From FEB-12 sp964503315 (GTDB lineage Bacteria; Zixibacteria; MSB-5A5; GN15; FEB-12): a stretch of DNA of 64,000 bases. Shown in pieces: positions 1 to 8,668 of this stretch. The position numbers and the translations under genes are program-made. Below the pieces are notes generated by a model. It was not told where the DNA came from and searched no databases. It was given only the letters and a program-made list of their open reading frames with translations. Location of the stretch: the NCBI GenBank assembly GCA_964503315.1, contig CAZCZL010000007.1, positions 124,001-188,000 of the forward strand, in the 5' to 3' direction. How positions within the stretch are numbered: the first letter of the stretch is position 1; each line of letters starts with the position of its first letter.

Positions 1-1
1 G

Positions 2-919
2 AAGATCGAACGTCTGATGGCGGAGGAGCTGCCGTCGGAATCGTCGGCCCTGCTCCAATCCAGAACTCTGCTTGGCTCGCTGCCGTTTCTTCGGCTATGG
101 GAGACGGTTGGCGGTCGGGTCGTGGTATGGGTGATGGAGGAGAATGGGGGGATAGTCGCCATGTTGCCGGGGCTGGAGTTTCGCGGGAAGCCATTCATGC
201 GTTTCCAGGCAGGGCCAGATGGGTTGTATCTTCGGATAATTCGCCCAGACAATAGAAAGACAATGCTCGACAGCCAGGAGATGCTGCTGGCGGCGATGTT
301 GAAGTATGGCTACGCCCGTGTCTACCTCTCGGACTATTTCAGGGAGTTGGGTGAAATGGTGCGGATGTCGGTCGAGATGCAGAGTACACATCTGATAGAA
401 TTGACCGAGGGGTGGGAGCCGCCGGACGGGACACTTCGGTCGGAGATTCGAAAAGCAGAGCGGGAGGGAGTGACGGTAGTCGATTTCGACGCGAAGCAGG
501 ACATGCAAGGATTCCTTGACCTGATGAAAGCGACGGAATCGCGGCATGCGAGGGCGCAGAAGTATCCGGATAAATTTTTTGGCGCGCTGGCGGCACTGGC
601 GGCGAGAGATGATCGCGTGCGCTGGTATTATGTGAATAAAAATGGGGAGCCGGTAGCATCCCATATCTATTTCATCGAAAACGACACCGCGTTGAATTGG
701 CAGATATATTTTGATAAGAAGTTTACATCACTCAAGGCGAATCAGTTGATGACCTATACTGCCGCGCGAGAGCTGCATAAGGAGGGTGTGCGGTTTCTCA
801 ATATGGGGGCGACTCCGCCGGACGCGGAGGGGGTGAAGGTTTACAAAGAGAAGTGGGGGGGACGGTCGGTGGCGTATCCCTTGTTTGTGAAGAAGAGCAT
901 GCTCGGGAGGATATTCTGA
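2..919 (+). CDS. FemAB/GNAT-like acyltransferase (5' end uncertain)
   Basis: The frame is open to the left edge; the first ATG is at 17 (300 residues), so the true start may lie outside the window. The protein looks like a FemAB/BioF2-type GNAT transferase: a conserved core follows an N-terminal LPFLRLWE segment, and the C-terminal half has YYVNKNGEPVASHIYF and a late FLNMGATPPDAEGVKVYKEK segment typical of such folds (substrate-dependent acyl or aminoacyl transfer, often in cell-wall or exopolysaccharide loci). It overlaps the next glycosyltransferase (TGATG), so the two are translationally coupled. The family call comes from overall pattern; the substrate is unknown. A role in surface-glycan modification is inferred from the three glycosyltransferases that follow. 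Confidence 0.6.
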   Translation, partial: KIERLMAEELPSESSALLQSRTLLGSLPFLRLWETVGGRVVVWVMEENGGIVAMLPGLEFRGKPFMRFQAGPDGLYLRIIRPDNRKTMLDSQEMLLAAMLKYGYARVYLSDYFRELGEMVRMSVEMQSTHLIELTEGWEPPDGTLRSEIRKAEREGVTVVDFDAKQDMQGFLDLMKATESRHARAQKYPDKFFGALAALAARDDRVRWYYVNKNGEPVASHIYFIENDTALNWQIYFDKKFTSLKANQLMTYTAARELHKEGVRFLNMGATPPDAEGVKVYKEKWGGRSVAYPLFVKKSMLGRIF

Positions 920-1986
920 TGTCCGAGCGGTTGCGGGTGCTGTTGCTGGCGGATGTAGCGTCGTTTCATACGGAGCGCTACGCAGCGGAATTGCGGCGGC
1001 AAGGGTGCTTTGTCCTGATCGCGTCACTCGAACAGGGAAGGATAACCTATCATCAACTGCGCAGGCGCGGGCCGTTCAGGTCGCTGTACTATGTGCTGGC
1101 ATCGACCGAGGTGAACGCCGTGATAAAACGGTTTCAGCCGGACGTAATCAATCCGCACTACGTGTCGGGGTATGGATTCACGGCGGCGTTGGCCGGGGCG
1201 AAAAAATACGCGCCGATAGTGACGCATATCTGGGGATCGGATATTCTGGTGGTGCCGAAGAAGTCGATATTCCACCGGCGCAAGACGGCGTACGCGCTGT
1301 CGGACGCGGATGTAGTGATCGGGGATTCGGATCATCTGGTGGCCGAGGCGGAACAGATTATGCCGGTAAGACGGTCAATGGTGGTGCCGTGGGGGATCGA
1401 GCGGAAGTACCTGACTTTCCACAAAACAGATTATTCACGTGGAAAACCGCTGCGGATACTGGTGCCACGGATGCACGCGCCGGTCTACAATAATGAGTTC
1501 ATTCTGAGAGCGCTGGCGCCGTTGGTGCAGAGTGGAGAGGTGACCATAACGTTTCCGTCGTTCGGGCCGGAGGCAGGGCTGTTCCGGCTGATGGTCGACC
1601 AGACATTCACGAGCGGGATAAAGTTCTACGACCGGCTGGAGCGGCCCGACCTGATGAAGCTGTTCGCGATGCATGATGTCTATCTGTCGGCGGCGTCGAC
1701 GGATTCATCGCCGGTCTCATTGATAGAGGCGATGGGGATAGGATTGGTGCCGGTGGCGCCGAATATCCCGGGAGTGAAAGAGTGGCTGGGGGTCGGACAT
1801 GGGTTCGTGTATGACCTTCCAGATGAACGCCAGTTGAGGGACCAGATACGGAAGATTATCGCGTCGCCGGATGATCTTGATGAGATGCGGCGCAATAATC
1901 TTGAGCGGATAAAAAAGAGCGCGGTGTTCGAGGAGAATGTCGGGCGGGTGGTGGCAGTGATGCGCGAATTGAAGAGGACGAAGTAG
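919..1986 (+). CDS. Glycosyltransferase family 4 (GT-B)
   Basis: A 355-residue cytoplasmic GT-B glycosyltransferase. The ATG at 919 overlaps the upstream TGA, which supports it over the longer open frame starting at 853. The N-terminal domain begins with RVLLLADVASFHTERYA and contains HIWGSDILVV; the C-terminal nucleotide-sugar domain carries the family-4 EX7E-type region SLIEAMGIGLVPVAPNIPG around residues 268-286. GT4 enzymes are retaining transferases that use nucleotide sugars. Donor and acceptor cannot be read from sequence. Its neighbours, another GT4 and a GT2 in the same tight operon, suggest assembly of a cell-surface polysaccharide or lipid-linked glycan. Confidence 0.82.
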   Translation: MSERLRVLLLADVASFHTERYAAELRRQGCFVLIASLEQGRITYHQLRRRGPFRSLYYVLASTEVNAVIKRFQPDVINPHYVSGYGFTAALAGAKKYAPIVTHIWGSDILVVPKKSIFHRRKTAYALSDADVVIGDSDHLVAEAEQIMPVRRSMVVPWGIERKYLTFHKTDYSRGKPLRILVPRMHAPVYNNEFILRALAPLVQSGEVTITFPSFGPEAGLFRLMVDQTFTSGIKFYDRLERPDLMKLFAMHDVYLSAASTDSSPVSLIEAMGIGLVPVAPNIPGVKEWLGVGHGFVYDLPDERQLRDQIRKIIASPDDLDEMRRNNLERIKKSAVFEENVGRVVAVMRELKRTK

Positions 1987-1988
1987 CG

Positions 1989-3221
1989 ATGCCGCGCGTG
2001 CTGTTGGTCTGCTACTATTTTCCACCGTTAGGATTGGCGGGAGTGAGCCGTCCGCTGAATCTATTCAAGCATCTGCCATCGTACGGATGGGACTGCGAGA
2101 TCTTGACGGTCAAGCCGGTGGCGTATCGGAAGTACGCGCCGGAGCTGCTGGAAGGACTAGATCTGAAGAAAGTGCATCGGGCGGGGAGTCGGGATCCGCA
2201 GCGATTGATGTATATGCTGGGGATACGGGAGGTGAATCCGAAGACGATCGCGCGAGGAGCGAAGGTAGGGGAATCGCTCTTCCCAGATTCAAAGATAGGG
2301 TGGGTGAACGCGGCGGTGAGATTGGGGAAACGGTTGCATGAGAAAAATCCGTATGACGCGATCGTTTCGACCTCGCCGCCGATCTCGGCGCATCTGGTCG
2401 GGATGCGACTGGCGCGCGAGTGCGGGTTAAAGTGGGTGGCGGATCTCCGGGACCTCTGGTCGGTGGCGCCGATTGAGACGGCGTACAGTCAGCCAAGAAT
2501 GGTCGAGCGGGGGATAGCGCTGAAGAAGGAGATACAGCAGAACGCGTCGGTGATAGTCGGGGTCAATCGCGCGGTGGCGGAATATATGGGGAGTGACGAA
2601 GTGATCTCGAATGGGTTTGATGCCGAGGTCGCACGAGCGTGGGGATTGCCGGAGAATAAGCAGAAGTTTTCGATAGGGCTGTTGGGGACTTACTCCGATG
2701 AGATGCCTCTGGAGCCTTTGTTTCAGATCGTGAGTTGCGCGATTGAACAGGGACGAGTTCGACGAGAGCAGATCGAGTTTCTGCAGGTGGGGGACACAGA
2801 TAAGGAGTGGCTGACGAGCCTCGCGGAGAAATATGGGTTGGTAGAATCGGTTAAGGCGTACGGCTTGAAGCCACGTGGAGAGACGGTGAAGATACTGTCC
2901 CAATGTTCGCTGATGTACGCATCGCTGGCGGGACATCTGGCGGGGGCGACCACCTCGCGGGTCTTTGATATGCTGGCCTCGGGAAGACCGATACTGGCGT
3001 ATGCATCGCCGACGGGCGAATTAGCGCGGCAGATAGAGAAGGCGGAGCATTTTGTTCTGCGGGAGAATAATCAGGTTGAGGGGGTGAATTATCTGACGTC
3101 GCTCGTGGAACGGTGGAGCGCGGGAGATCTGGCGATAAGACCACTTCCGGAGTACGCGGCAGAGCATGCCTGGACGAACAAGGCGAAGCAGTACGCGGAT
3201 TTGCTGGGGAGATTGAAGTGA
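1989..3221 (+). CDS. Glycosyltransferase family 4-like
   Basis: A 410-residue GT-B type transferase starting with MPRVLLVCYYFPPLGLAGVS, the Gly-rich N-terminal loop common in polysaccharide GT4 enzymes. KWVADLRDLWSV near residues 148-159 and the donor-binding region TTSRVFDMLASGRPILAYAS near 320-340 are characteristic. It begins 2 nt after the previous stop and its TGA overlaps the GTG start of the following GT2, so the three transferases are almost certainly one transcript. The long acceptor-domain loop with VKPVAYRKYAPELLEG resembles transferases of exopolysaccharide clusters. Sugar specificity is unknown. Confidence 0.78.
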   Translation: MPRVLLVCYYFPPLGLAGVSRPLNLFKHLPSYGWDCEILTVKPVAYRKYAPELLEGLDLKKVHRAGSRDPQRLMYMLGIREVNPKTIARGAKVGESLFPDSKIGWVNAAVRLGKRLHEKNPYDAIVSTSPPISAHLVGMRLARECGLKWVADLRDLWSVAPIETAYSQPRMVERGIALKKEIQQNASVIVGVNRAVAEYMGSDEVISNGFDAEVARAWGLPENKQKFSIGLLGTYSDEMPLEPLFQIVSCAIEQGRVRREQIEFLQVGDTDKEWLTSLAEKYGLVESVKAYGLKPRGETVKILSQCSLMYASLAGHLAGATTSRVFDMLASGRPILAYASPTGELARQIEKAEHFVLRENNQVEGVNYLTSLVERWSAGDLAIRPLPEYAAEHAWTNKAKQYADLLGRLK

Positions 3222-4084
3222 TCAGACCGAAGGTGTCAGTGGTGCTGATCGTCTGGGAAGGGATGAAGTTCCTTCCGGATTGTCTGCGGACATTGATGGC
3301 GGATCTTCAGTCCACCTCGCAGGAAGTGATCGCAATAGACAACGGTTCAACAGACGGATCGGCGGAGTTCATCGCAAAGGAATTTCCATCGATCATCTTG
3401 ATAGAGAATGGCAGCAATCTCGGGTTTGCGAAGGCGGTGAATCAGGGGATAGAGGTATCCAAGGGAGAGAATATTCTGCTGTTGAATCAGGATATTCGAG
3501 TGCGGAGTGGGGCGGTCGAGGCGTTGTTGAAGCGGATCGAGGGGGAGAAGAACATTGGCGTCATTGGGCCGAAGTTTGTCGGGTTTGACGGAGTGACACA
3601 GCGATCGGCGCGGGCGTTTCCGCAATTGCGGCATGTCTGGTTCAAGCTGTTTTTTCTGTCTGAGATATTCCCGCAGAGCAAGCTGTTCGGGGGATGGAAG
3701 ATGGGATGGTTCGATCATGAGACCGAACTGGAGGTAGACCAGCCGATGGGGGCGGCGTTGTTGATTCGTCGAGAGGTGATTGAGAAAGTGGGGAGGTTTG
3801 ATGAACGGTTTCCCATATTCTTCAACGATGTCGATTTCTGCAAACGGGTCAGCGACGCCGAATACAGGTTGCTGTATTATCCCGGTGCGGTAATAGAGCA
3901 TTATGTGGGGGGATCAACGCGGCGGTATCCGTTCAGAATGAAGTGGGAATCGCACAGGTCGATGTATCGTTACCTGGCGAAACAGACACCTATCTATCTC
4001 TGGCCGATGCTCTGGCTGACCGGACTGCTACTTCTGGTCGGCGTTATACCGGCGTATCTGCTGTCGGGCCGCAAGGCTACTTGA
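3218..4084 (+). CDS. Glycosyltransferase family 2, rhamnosyltransferase-like
   Basis: A 288-residue GT-A enzyme. GTG at 3218 overlaps the preceding TGA (GTGA) and is followed at once by the family start VIRPKVSVVLIVWEG, so the 35-codon upstream extension of the frame is rejected. The nucleotide-sugar motif IDNGSTDGS, the LLNQDI metal-binding region (DxD-like) and FNDVDFCKRV near residue 205 match rhamnosyltransferase-like GT2 proteins. A hydrophobic segment near the C terminus (LYLWPMLWLTGLLLLVG) suggests membrane anchoring. It ends the polysaccharide operon; its last 8 nt overlap the 3' end of the convergent C25 protease gene. Confidence 0.82.
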   Translation: MIRPKVSVVLIVWEGMKFLPDCLRTLMADLQSTSQEVIAIDNGSTDGSAEFIAKEFPSIILIENGSNLGFAKAVNQGIEVSKGENILLLNQDIRVRSGAVEALLKRIEGEKNIGVIGPKFVGFDGVTQRSARAFPQLRHVWFKLFFLSEIFPQSKLFGGWKMGWFDHETELEVDQPMGAALLIRREVIEKVGRFDERFPIFFNDVDFCKRVSDAEYRLLYYPGAVIEHYVGGSTRRYPFRMKWESHRSMYRYLAKQTPIYLWPMLWLTGLLLLVGVIPAYLLSGRKAT

Positions 4085-6329
4085 GCAGGATCATCTTTTT
4101 CGTTTCAGAGAATTCTCCCGCAGTCAATCGATAGAGATAGACTCCAGCCGCGTTACTTCCAGCACTCCAATTGACGATATGTTCTCCGGCGGCCAATTCC
4201 TGGTCCACCGGTGTCGCCACAATCTGCCCGAGCAGGTTGTAGATAGTCAGTGAGACATCGGCTCTGGTCGGGAGGGTGAAACGGATCTGGGTGTTCGGGT
4301 TGAACGGGTTCGGGTAATTCTGCCCGAGCGTGAAGTGCGTTGGCAATATGGCATTGTCGTCGACATCGGTGACAATCGAACCGGAGAGATAACTACGGTT
4401 GGTCGTGAAGCCGGGTTTGACCGCCGCAATGGAATAGATGAATGACGGGCTGAGCGGCGTGACAAAAGTCGCGCGTCCGGATTGGTCGGTGATCGATGTC
4501 TCAAGATTACTGTCGGCAAGCGACAGGATGAGATGGCAGTCGGGGAGCGGCTGGCCATTAGCGGTGACAATCACAGACTGTGGGTTGCCCGGCTCACTTG
4601 TGATAGTGGGGGTGAGTGGGATGGACTGGTAGATTCTCAGGGCGGGATCACCCAAGTAATTCAATCCATAGACCAGGTCGCGATAGTAGTAGATGGCGGC
4701 TTTGGCGCCATACATCGCCTGCACAGCCGGGCGATCCGGATGGGCAAAGAGTGAATCAAAGAATGCCTCTTGCAGAAGGTAGCTTGAGCCGACCCATCCC
4801 CATCGGGAATGACCGACAAAGCCGATCGCGCCATGCGGGTCGGCGAGGAGCGCCTGCGAGAGGTTGGGGGCGGTCTGGCCGAAATAAGGTTGGTCGCAAT
4901 CGAACTGCGTGTTGTCGCAGGCGAGCGAATAATAGAAGGCTGGTTTGCCTTCGGAAGTTATGTCATCAAGATACCCGTGACCACCGACCGGTTCGGTCAG
5001 CATGATGGTCTTGGGCCATTCGTTGTAGTTGGCGGATTTGAGGACGAAGCCATCAGAGCGTCCGTGCGCGATGATATTCACGATGCCGAAGCCATGCTCA
5101 GTGACGGGCGCAAGCTCGGCGGGAGAAAGGTTGGAGGGAGCGGGGTCATCGCCGCGCTCAGCCTCAACCGCTGAGATGGTGTCGAGAAGAAAAGTCTCGG
5201 GAAACGCGGTCGCGATCTGATTATGCTGGCCCTCGTTAAGGTCGCGCATCTGGTCGGAAGAGTAGAAGATCGAGCGAGTGAGCCAGGAGCGGTCCGCGCC
5301 CGGGTTGGTTTCGTAGCCGATCAGTTTGTTGGTATAGGCGAGGAAATCCTCGGCGCGATTGAAGGGAAGCCGCCCGACATTGAGTTCGGGGGTAATGTCG
5401 GCGGCATCATCGAGACGCTCGCCGAAAGTGCCATCGTGGTCGCGATCCCAGTTGCCGGTCAGGTCGGCGAAGTAGAGGTCGCAGATCTGCAGGTTGACGG
5501 GCGAAATGGCAGTGTCGCTATGGTTCGTGTAGTGATAGGCGAGGCGTATCGGGACGACCGTTTCATCGCCCGCAAGAAGTAGATATCCGCCGGGGGTGGC
5601 GAAGTGAAGCTTGAGGAACTCGCGGACCTGCTCCGCATGGTCGACGCCGGAAGTTGAGCCGTAGATGCTTTCGACCGTGACTACCTGGACGTTGTAGCCG
5701 GTCGCAATACGGTACTGCTTGAGCGGCTCGAGCGCCGACTTGAGCGACTCGGACGTGATGATCAAGTAGTTCGGCGAGATGATATCGGTGGAGGCCGAGG
5801 CAATCTGAGTAGAACGATCGTCGTCGATGGAGAGTAGTTCGCTCTGCAAGAGATCACGACCATTGACGGTCACAGTAATACTTTCATTCAGGAATATCTG
5901 GCCATCTGAAATTGAATAGGGGAAGAGAATAATCTCAGCATAGCGTTTGCCATAGTCAGTTTGTTCGCCGATGACGATGCCGGGCTGAGAGAGAGATGGA
6001 TACCCCTGGCGGATGATGGAGAGATCGTACGAGTTGGCATCGGTGGTAGGGAGATCATCGACAAATGATATCTCACCGATCATCAGTTGATTCGCGGACG
6101 TGATCTGAATATCAGAGGCGGATTCCTGATCATGCAACTCGATCAAGAATTGTTGAGCGGCGAATGAGCCGTTCTGGCCGAGACTGATGGTCGGCCAATT
6201 CTCATATTCAAAAATCTTCTGCGCGCTTAGAGGGAGTGCAGATTGCGGATCGATCGTAAGGGTCGTTGCCATGGTGCCGGTCGCTCCCGTGACCAGCACG
6301 AACAAGAAAATCAAAGCCTCTCTCTTCAC
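4077..6329 (-). CDS. Secreted C25 (gingipain-like) cysteine protease with type-IX-like C-terminal domain
   Basis: 750 residues with an N-terminal signal peptide (hydrophobic residues about 5-20). A propeptide-like region leads to the C25 caspase-fold: PNYLIITSESL near 187-197, YLLLAGDETVVPIR near 249-262, LNVGRLPF near 317-324, the His of IIAHGRSDGF (His422) and the Cys of YSLACDNTQFDCD (Cys471), which fit the family His/Cys dyad. The C-terminal about 85 residues start with NYPNPFNPNTQI and end in ETKKMILLK, the FlgD-like/type-IX sorting pattern of FCB bacteria. It is therefore predicted to be exported and surface-attached or released. It is a single gene, convergent with the glycosyltransferase operon by an 8-nt overlap. 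Confidence 0.85.
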   Translation of the reverse strand: MKREALIFLFVLVTGATGTMATTLTIDPQSALPLSAQKIFEYENWPTISLGQNGSFAAQQFLIELHDQESASDIQITSANQLMIGEISFVDDLPTTDANSYDLSIIRQGYPSLSQPGIVIGEQTDYGKRYAEIILFPYSISDGQIFLNESITVTVNGRDLLQSELLSIDDDRSTQIASASTDIISPNYLIITSESLKSALEPLKQYRIATGYNVQVVTVESIYGSTSGVDHAEQVREFLKLHFATPGGYLLLAGDETVVPIRLAYHYTNHSDTAISPVNLQICDLYFADLTGNWDRDHDGTFGERLDDAADITPELNVGRLPFNRAEDFLAYTNKLIGYETNPGADRSWLTRSIFYSSDQMRDLNEGQHNQIATAFPETFLLDTISAVEAERGDDPAPSNLSPAELAPVTEHGFGIVNIIAHGRSDGFVLKSANYNEWPKTIMLTEPVGGHGYLDDITSEGKPAFYYSLACDNTQFDCDQPYFGQTAPNLSQALLADPHGAIGFVGHSRWGWVGSSYLLQEAFFDSLFAHPDRPAVQAMYGAKAAIYYYRDLVYGLNYLGDPALRIYQSIPLTPTITSEPGNPQSVIVTANGQPLPDCHLILSLADSNLETSITDQSGRATFVTPLSPSFIYSIAAVKPGFTTNRSYLSGSIVTDVDDNAILPTHFTLGQNYPNPFNPNTQIRFTLPTRADVSLTIYNLLGQIVATPVDQELAAGEHIVNWSAGSNAAGVYLYRLTAGEFSETKKMILLK

Positions 6330-6451
6330 CGTGTACCCCTGTTTCAGGTTGAATCCGCGACACTAGAGTGCATGCGGTCTGCCGACCGATTGGGGAGTCA
6401 GCGAGTCGGTGAAGCTGTTATTAACCCATTTAATTCAAATAGATTGCGGAG

Positions 6452-6528
6452 TTATCCACATGACGGTCTGAGGTGAGATCGTTGAGGGGAAGCCATTACT
6501 GTCCACAGAGTGGGGGAGGCTGTCCACA
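6452..6528 (+). promoter_or_regulatory. Cluster of DnaA-box-like sites upstream of mraZ
   Basis: One perfect DnaA box (TTATCCACA, 6452-6460) is followed on the same strand by two identical CTGTCCACA sites at 6499-6507 and 6520-6528, spaced 21 bp start to start, two helical turns. The last two differ from the consensus at two positions. The rest of 6330-6691 shows no gene and only AT-rich patches. A DnaA-responsive control of the division operon or a titration site is inference. Confidence 0.45.
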
Positions 6529-6691
6529 GTTCTCTGGAAGTGCGGCCGGAAAAATTGTAGATAACTAGTAAACCGGCGTTGGGTGGTAAGTGGCAACCGG
6601 TTCGCCGGTTTTACGTTTTCAATCGGTTATTTCTCGCTGTCAGATAAAGGTTTAAGGTTGAACTTTTTTCTAATGAAGGGGAAGAAATGTC

Positions 6692-6721
6692 TTGACAGTG
6701 GTGGGAGAAAAGTGATAAAAT
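6692..6721 (+). promoter_or_regulatory. Sigma-70-type promoter of the dcw operon
   Basis: TTGACA at 6692-6697 is a perfect -35. After an 18-bp spacer comes TAAAAT at 6716-6721 (5 of 6 match), preceded by a TG at 6713-6714 in the extended -10 position. Expected transcription start is near 6728, about 37 nt before the TTG start of mraZ. Confidence 0.8.
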
Positions 6722-6731
6722 TAGGCGGTTC

Positions 6732-6756
6732 TGGGTTACAGTGGCTCAAAGTGGAG
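6732..6756 (+). promoter_or_regulatory. Putative MraZ operator (TGG repeats, 10-bp period)
   Basis: TGGGT (6732), TGGCT (6742) and TGGAG (6752) recur with an exact 10-bp period. MraZ proteins are known to bind TGGGN-type repeats with 5-nt spacers in front of their own gene. The array lies between the predicted transcription start and the mraZ start codon and overlaps the ribosome-binding site, consistent with autorepression. Only the first unit matches TGGGN fully. Confidence 0.5.
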
Positions 6757-6764
6757 GAAATCTC

Positions 6765-7238
6765 TTGACCGGCTTTTATGGACAGTACCAAACGACCCTC
6801 GATGACAAGGGGCGTTTTGCATTGCCTGCCAAGCTGCGGTCGGTCAAGGGGCTGTCTGAGGAGGCACTGTTAGACGGCAACATCATCCTGACCAAAGGTC
6901 TGGATGGCTGTTTGACGCTCTACCCGGAGTCGGAGTGGGCAGAGATACAGAATCGCCTGGCATCGCTCAGTTTCACACAGAAAGACTTCCGGTTCTTCAG
7001 TCGCGAGTTCTACGCGGCGGCCAGTGTGGTGTCGCCGGACAAGAACGGGCGCATCCTGGTGCCGTCGCATTTGCTGGCGGAAGCGGGATTAAAGAAAGAG
7101 CTGTTGGTGATCGGTGTGAACCGTTGGGTAGAGATTTGGAATCCTGAGCGCTACCAGTACTACAAGCAGCAGTACACCCGCAGTTACGAGGAAGTAGCGG
7201 AACGATTGTTCATGGGCGATGACCGCGAGCGTACCTGA
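6765..7238 (+). CDS. mraZ: Transcriptional regulator MraZ
   Basis: 157 residues. TTG at 6765 is chosen over GTG at 6741: GGAGGA at 6753-6758 sits 6 nt upstream of the TTG, and the resulting start (M-TGFYGQYQTTLDDKGRF) places the conserved TLDDKGR motif where MraZ proteins usually have it. Two SpoVT/AbrB-like halves are visible: the first with DDKGRFALPAKLR, the second with SPDKNGRILVPSHLLAEAGL. MraZ is a DNA-binding repressor of the dcw cluster. It overlaps rsmH by 20 nt. Autoregulation is supported by the TGG array just upstream. Confidence 0.93.
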   Translation: MTGFYGQYQTTLDDKGRFALPAKLRSVKGLSEEALLDGNIILTKGLDGCLTLYPESEWAEIQNRLASLSFTQKDFRFFSREFYAAASVVSPDKNGRILVPSHLLAEAGLKKELLVIGVNRWVEIWNPERYQYYKQQYTRSYEEVAERLFMGDDRERT

Positions 7239-8163
7239 TGAGTATCATCAGCCGGTGTTGGCTGATGTCGTGGTCTCGTTACTGATCACAGGGTCGAACG
7301 GTGCTTATCTCGATCTGACCGCGGGGGGCGGAGGTCACCTGAAGAGGCTGGCCGCGGCGTTGGGCGACGGCGCGAGGTTGTACGGGATCGACCGCGATCC
7401 CGAGGCGATCCGCAGAGCAACTTCAGAACTGTCTCACTTCACACAATCATATCAATTCATTCAGGCTTCGTTCGGCGATCTGGCCGAAGTGGCGAAGCAG
7501 TTTTCGGAGAGCGCGTTTACCGGGATCCTTTTGGATCTGGGGGTGTCGTCGAGGCAGATCGATGATGCGTCGCGCGGGTTCTCGTTTCGACAGGAAGGTC
7601 CGCTGGATATGCGGATGGACCCGTCCACAGGAGTGACGGCGGCGGACCTGATACAGCGGAGCAGCGAGCGACAATTGACCGAGATATTGCGCTCGTACGG
7701 AGAAGAGCAGCAGGCCGCCCGGTTGGCCAGAGCGATCGTCAAGGAAAGACAGCGAGAGATGATTCGGACCACCACGCAGCTAGCTTCAGTCATATCCTCG
7801 GTCATACATCCCCCCCACCAGGTCAAATCGATCGCGCGCGTTTTTCAGGCGATCCGTATCGCGGTGAATCGCGAGCTGGAGCAATTGGAGGCGGTTCTTC
7901 CGGCGGCGTATGATCTTCTCGCGCCGGGGGGACGTCTGGCGGTGATCTCGTATCATTCGCTCGAGGACCGCATAGTGAAGCGGTTCATGCAGCAGAAGGC
8001 GAATCCGCCATGTGTCTGTCCGCCGCGGTTACCGATCTGCACATGCGACCGGACGCCGACCTTGAAGTTGATCACCAAAAAACCGATCGAGCCGGACGAG
8101 GCGGAGATCGCGGCGAATTCGCGCGCGCGCTCGGCCAAGCTCCGTGTGGGGGAGAGGGTGTAA
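7219..8163 (+). CDS. rsmH: 16S rRNA (cytosine(1402)-N4)-methyltransferase
   Basis: 314 residues, the normal RsmH (MraW) length. HQPVLADVVVSLL at the N terminus, the SAM-binding loop DLTAGGGGHLKRL near residues 33-45 (the family usually has DGTxGxGGH; here DLTAGGGGH), GILLDLGVSSRQIDDASRGFSF near 95-116, FQAIRIAVNRELEQLE near 209-224 and VISYHSLEDRIVKRF near 244-258 are diagnostic. It methylates N4 of C1402 in the 16S rRNA P site. Its start lies inside the end of mraZ and ftsL follows 1 nt after its stop: standard dcw order. Confidence 0.95.
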   Translation: MTASVPDEYHQPVLADVVVSLLITGSNGAYLDLTAGGGGHLKRLAAALGDGARLYGIDRDPEAIRRATSELSHFTQSYQFIQASFGDLAEVAKQFSESAFTGILLDLGVSSRQIDDASRGFSFRQEGPLDMRMDPSTGVTAADLIQRSSERQLTEILRSYGEEQQAARLARAIVKERQREMIRTTTQLASVISSVIHPPHQVKSIARVFQAIRIAVNRELEQLEAVLPAAYDLLAPGGRLAVISYHSLEDRIVKRFMQQKANPPCVCPPRLPICTCDRTPTLKLITKKPIEPDEAEIAANSRARSAKLRVGERV

Positions 8164-8164
8164 G

Positions 8165-8668
8165 ATGGCCGATTCGGTACGGAAATTCAAAGAGACAGTC
8201 GAGTTTCAACAGGGGTTCCTGACGCGGATCAGGCAGCACCGGTATTTCGGGCTGGCGGTCGTCAGCACGTTGTTGTTGCTGGTAGCGTGCATACATATAT
8301 GGCAGCGCGTACAGGTGATCCACCTGGTACAGGAAGTGGACGCGCTCAAGGCACAGAGCGCGTTGATGCTGGATGAGACGAAGAAGGCGCAGATGGATAT
8401 CGCCGGTTTGACGCGCGCGACGCGTATCGCGGTTTGCGCGGCGGAATCACTGGGGCTTGAGCCGATCGCGGCGGACCGTCTGTTCACGATCCAGATGCAG
8501 AGCCAGAAGCCGGTGCAGCGGGACAGCACGGATGAGTTCGCGGAAGTGATGTCCTCGATCAAGCGGGTGGCTGATTTCATGCCGGTGATGAGCGAGGCGA
8601 GTGCCCGCTCAAATGAACTTCGACCGCTCAAATTCGATTCCATCGCCAGTCGGGAGGATATCCGATGA
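8165..8668 (+). CDS. ftsL: Cell division protein FtsL-like
   Basis: 167 residues. ATG at 8165 follows the rsmH stop directly; the upstream extension overlapping rsmH is not needed. A bitopic protein: short basic cytoplasmic N terminus, one membrane segment (about residues 30-46, GLAVVSTLLLLVACIHIW), then a periplasmic coiled coil (about 48-90) ending in AAESLGLEPI, the usual FtsL closing motif. The tail from residue 110 is longer than in most FtsL. It is identified mainly by topology and position between rsmH and ftsI, since FtsL is poorly conserved. It would recruit FtsW/FtsI to the septum together with FtsB/FtsQ. The stop overlaps the ftsI start (ATGA). Confidence 0.75.
   Translation: MADSVRKFKETVEFQQGFLTRIRQHRYFGLAVVSTLLLLVACIHIWQRVQVIHLVQEVDALKAQSALMLDETKKAQMDIAGLTRATRIAVCAAESLGLEPIAADRLFTIQMQSQKPVQRDSTDEFAEVMSSIKRVADFMPVMSEASARSNELRPLKFDSIASREDIR

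Noticed and set aside
6452..6528. Replication origin at the DnaA-like boxes
   Set aside because: Only three boxes, no obvious AT-rich unwinding region and no dnaA, dnaN or rnpA nearby; a regulatory or titration role is more reasonable.
6741..6764. GTG 6741 as start of mraZ
   Set aside because: It adds eight residues before the family start and has no ribosome-binding site, whereas TTG 6765 has GGAGGA at the right distance.
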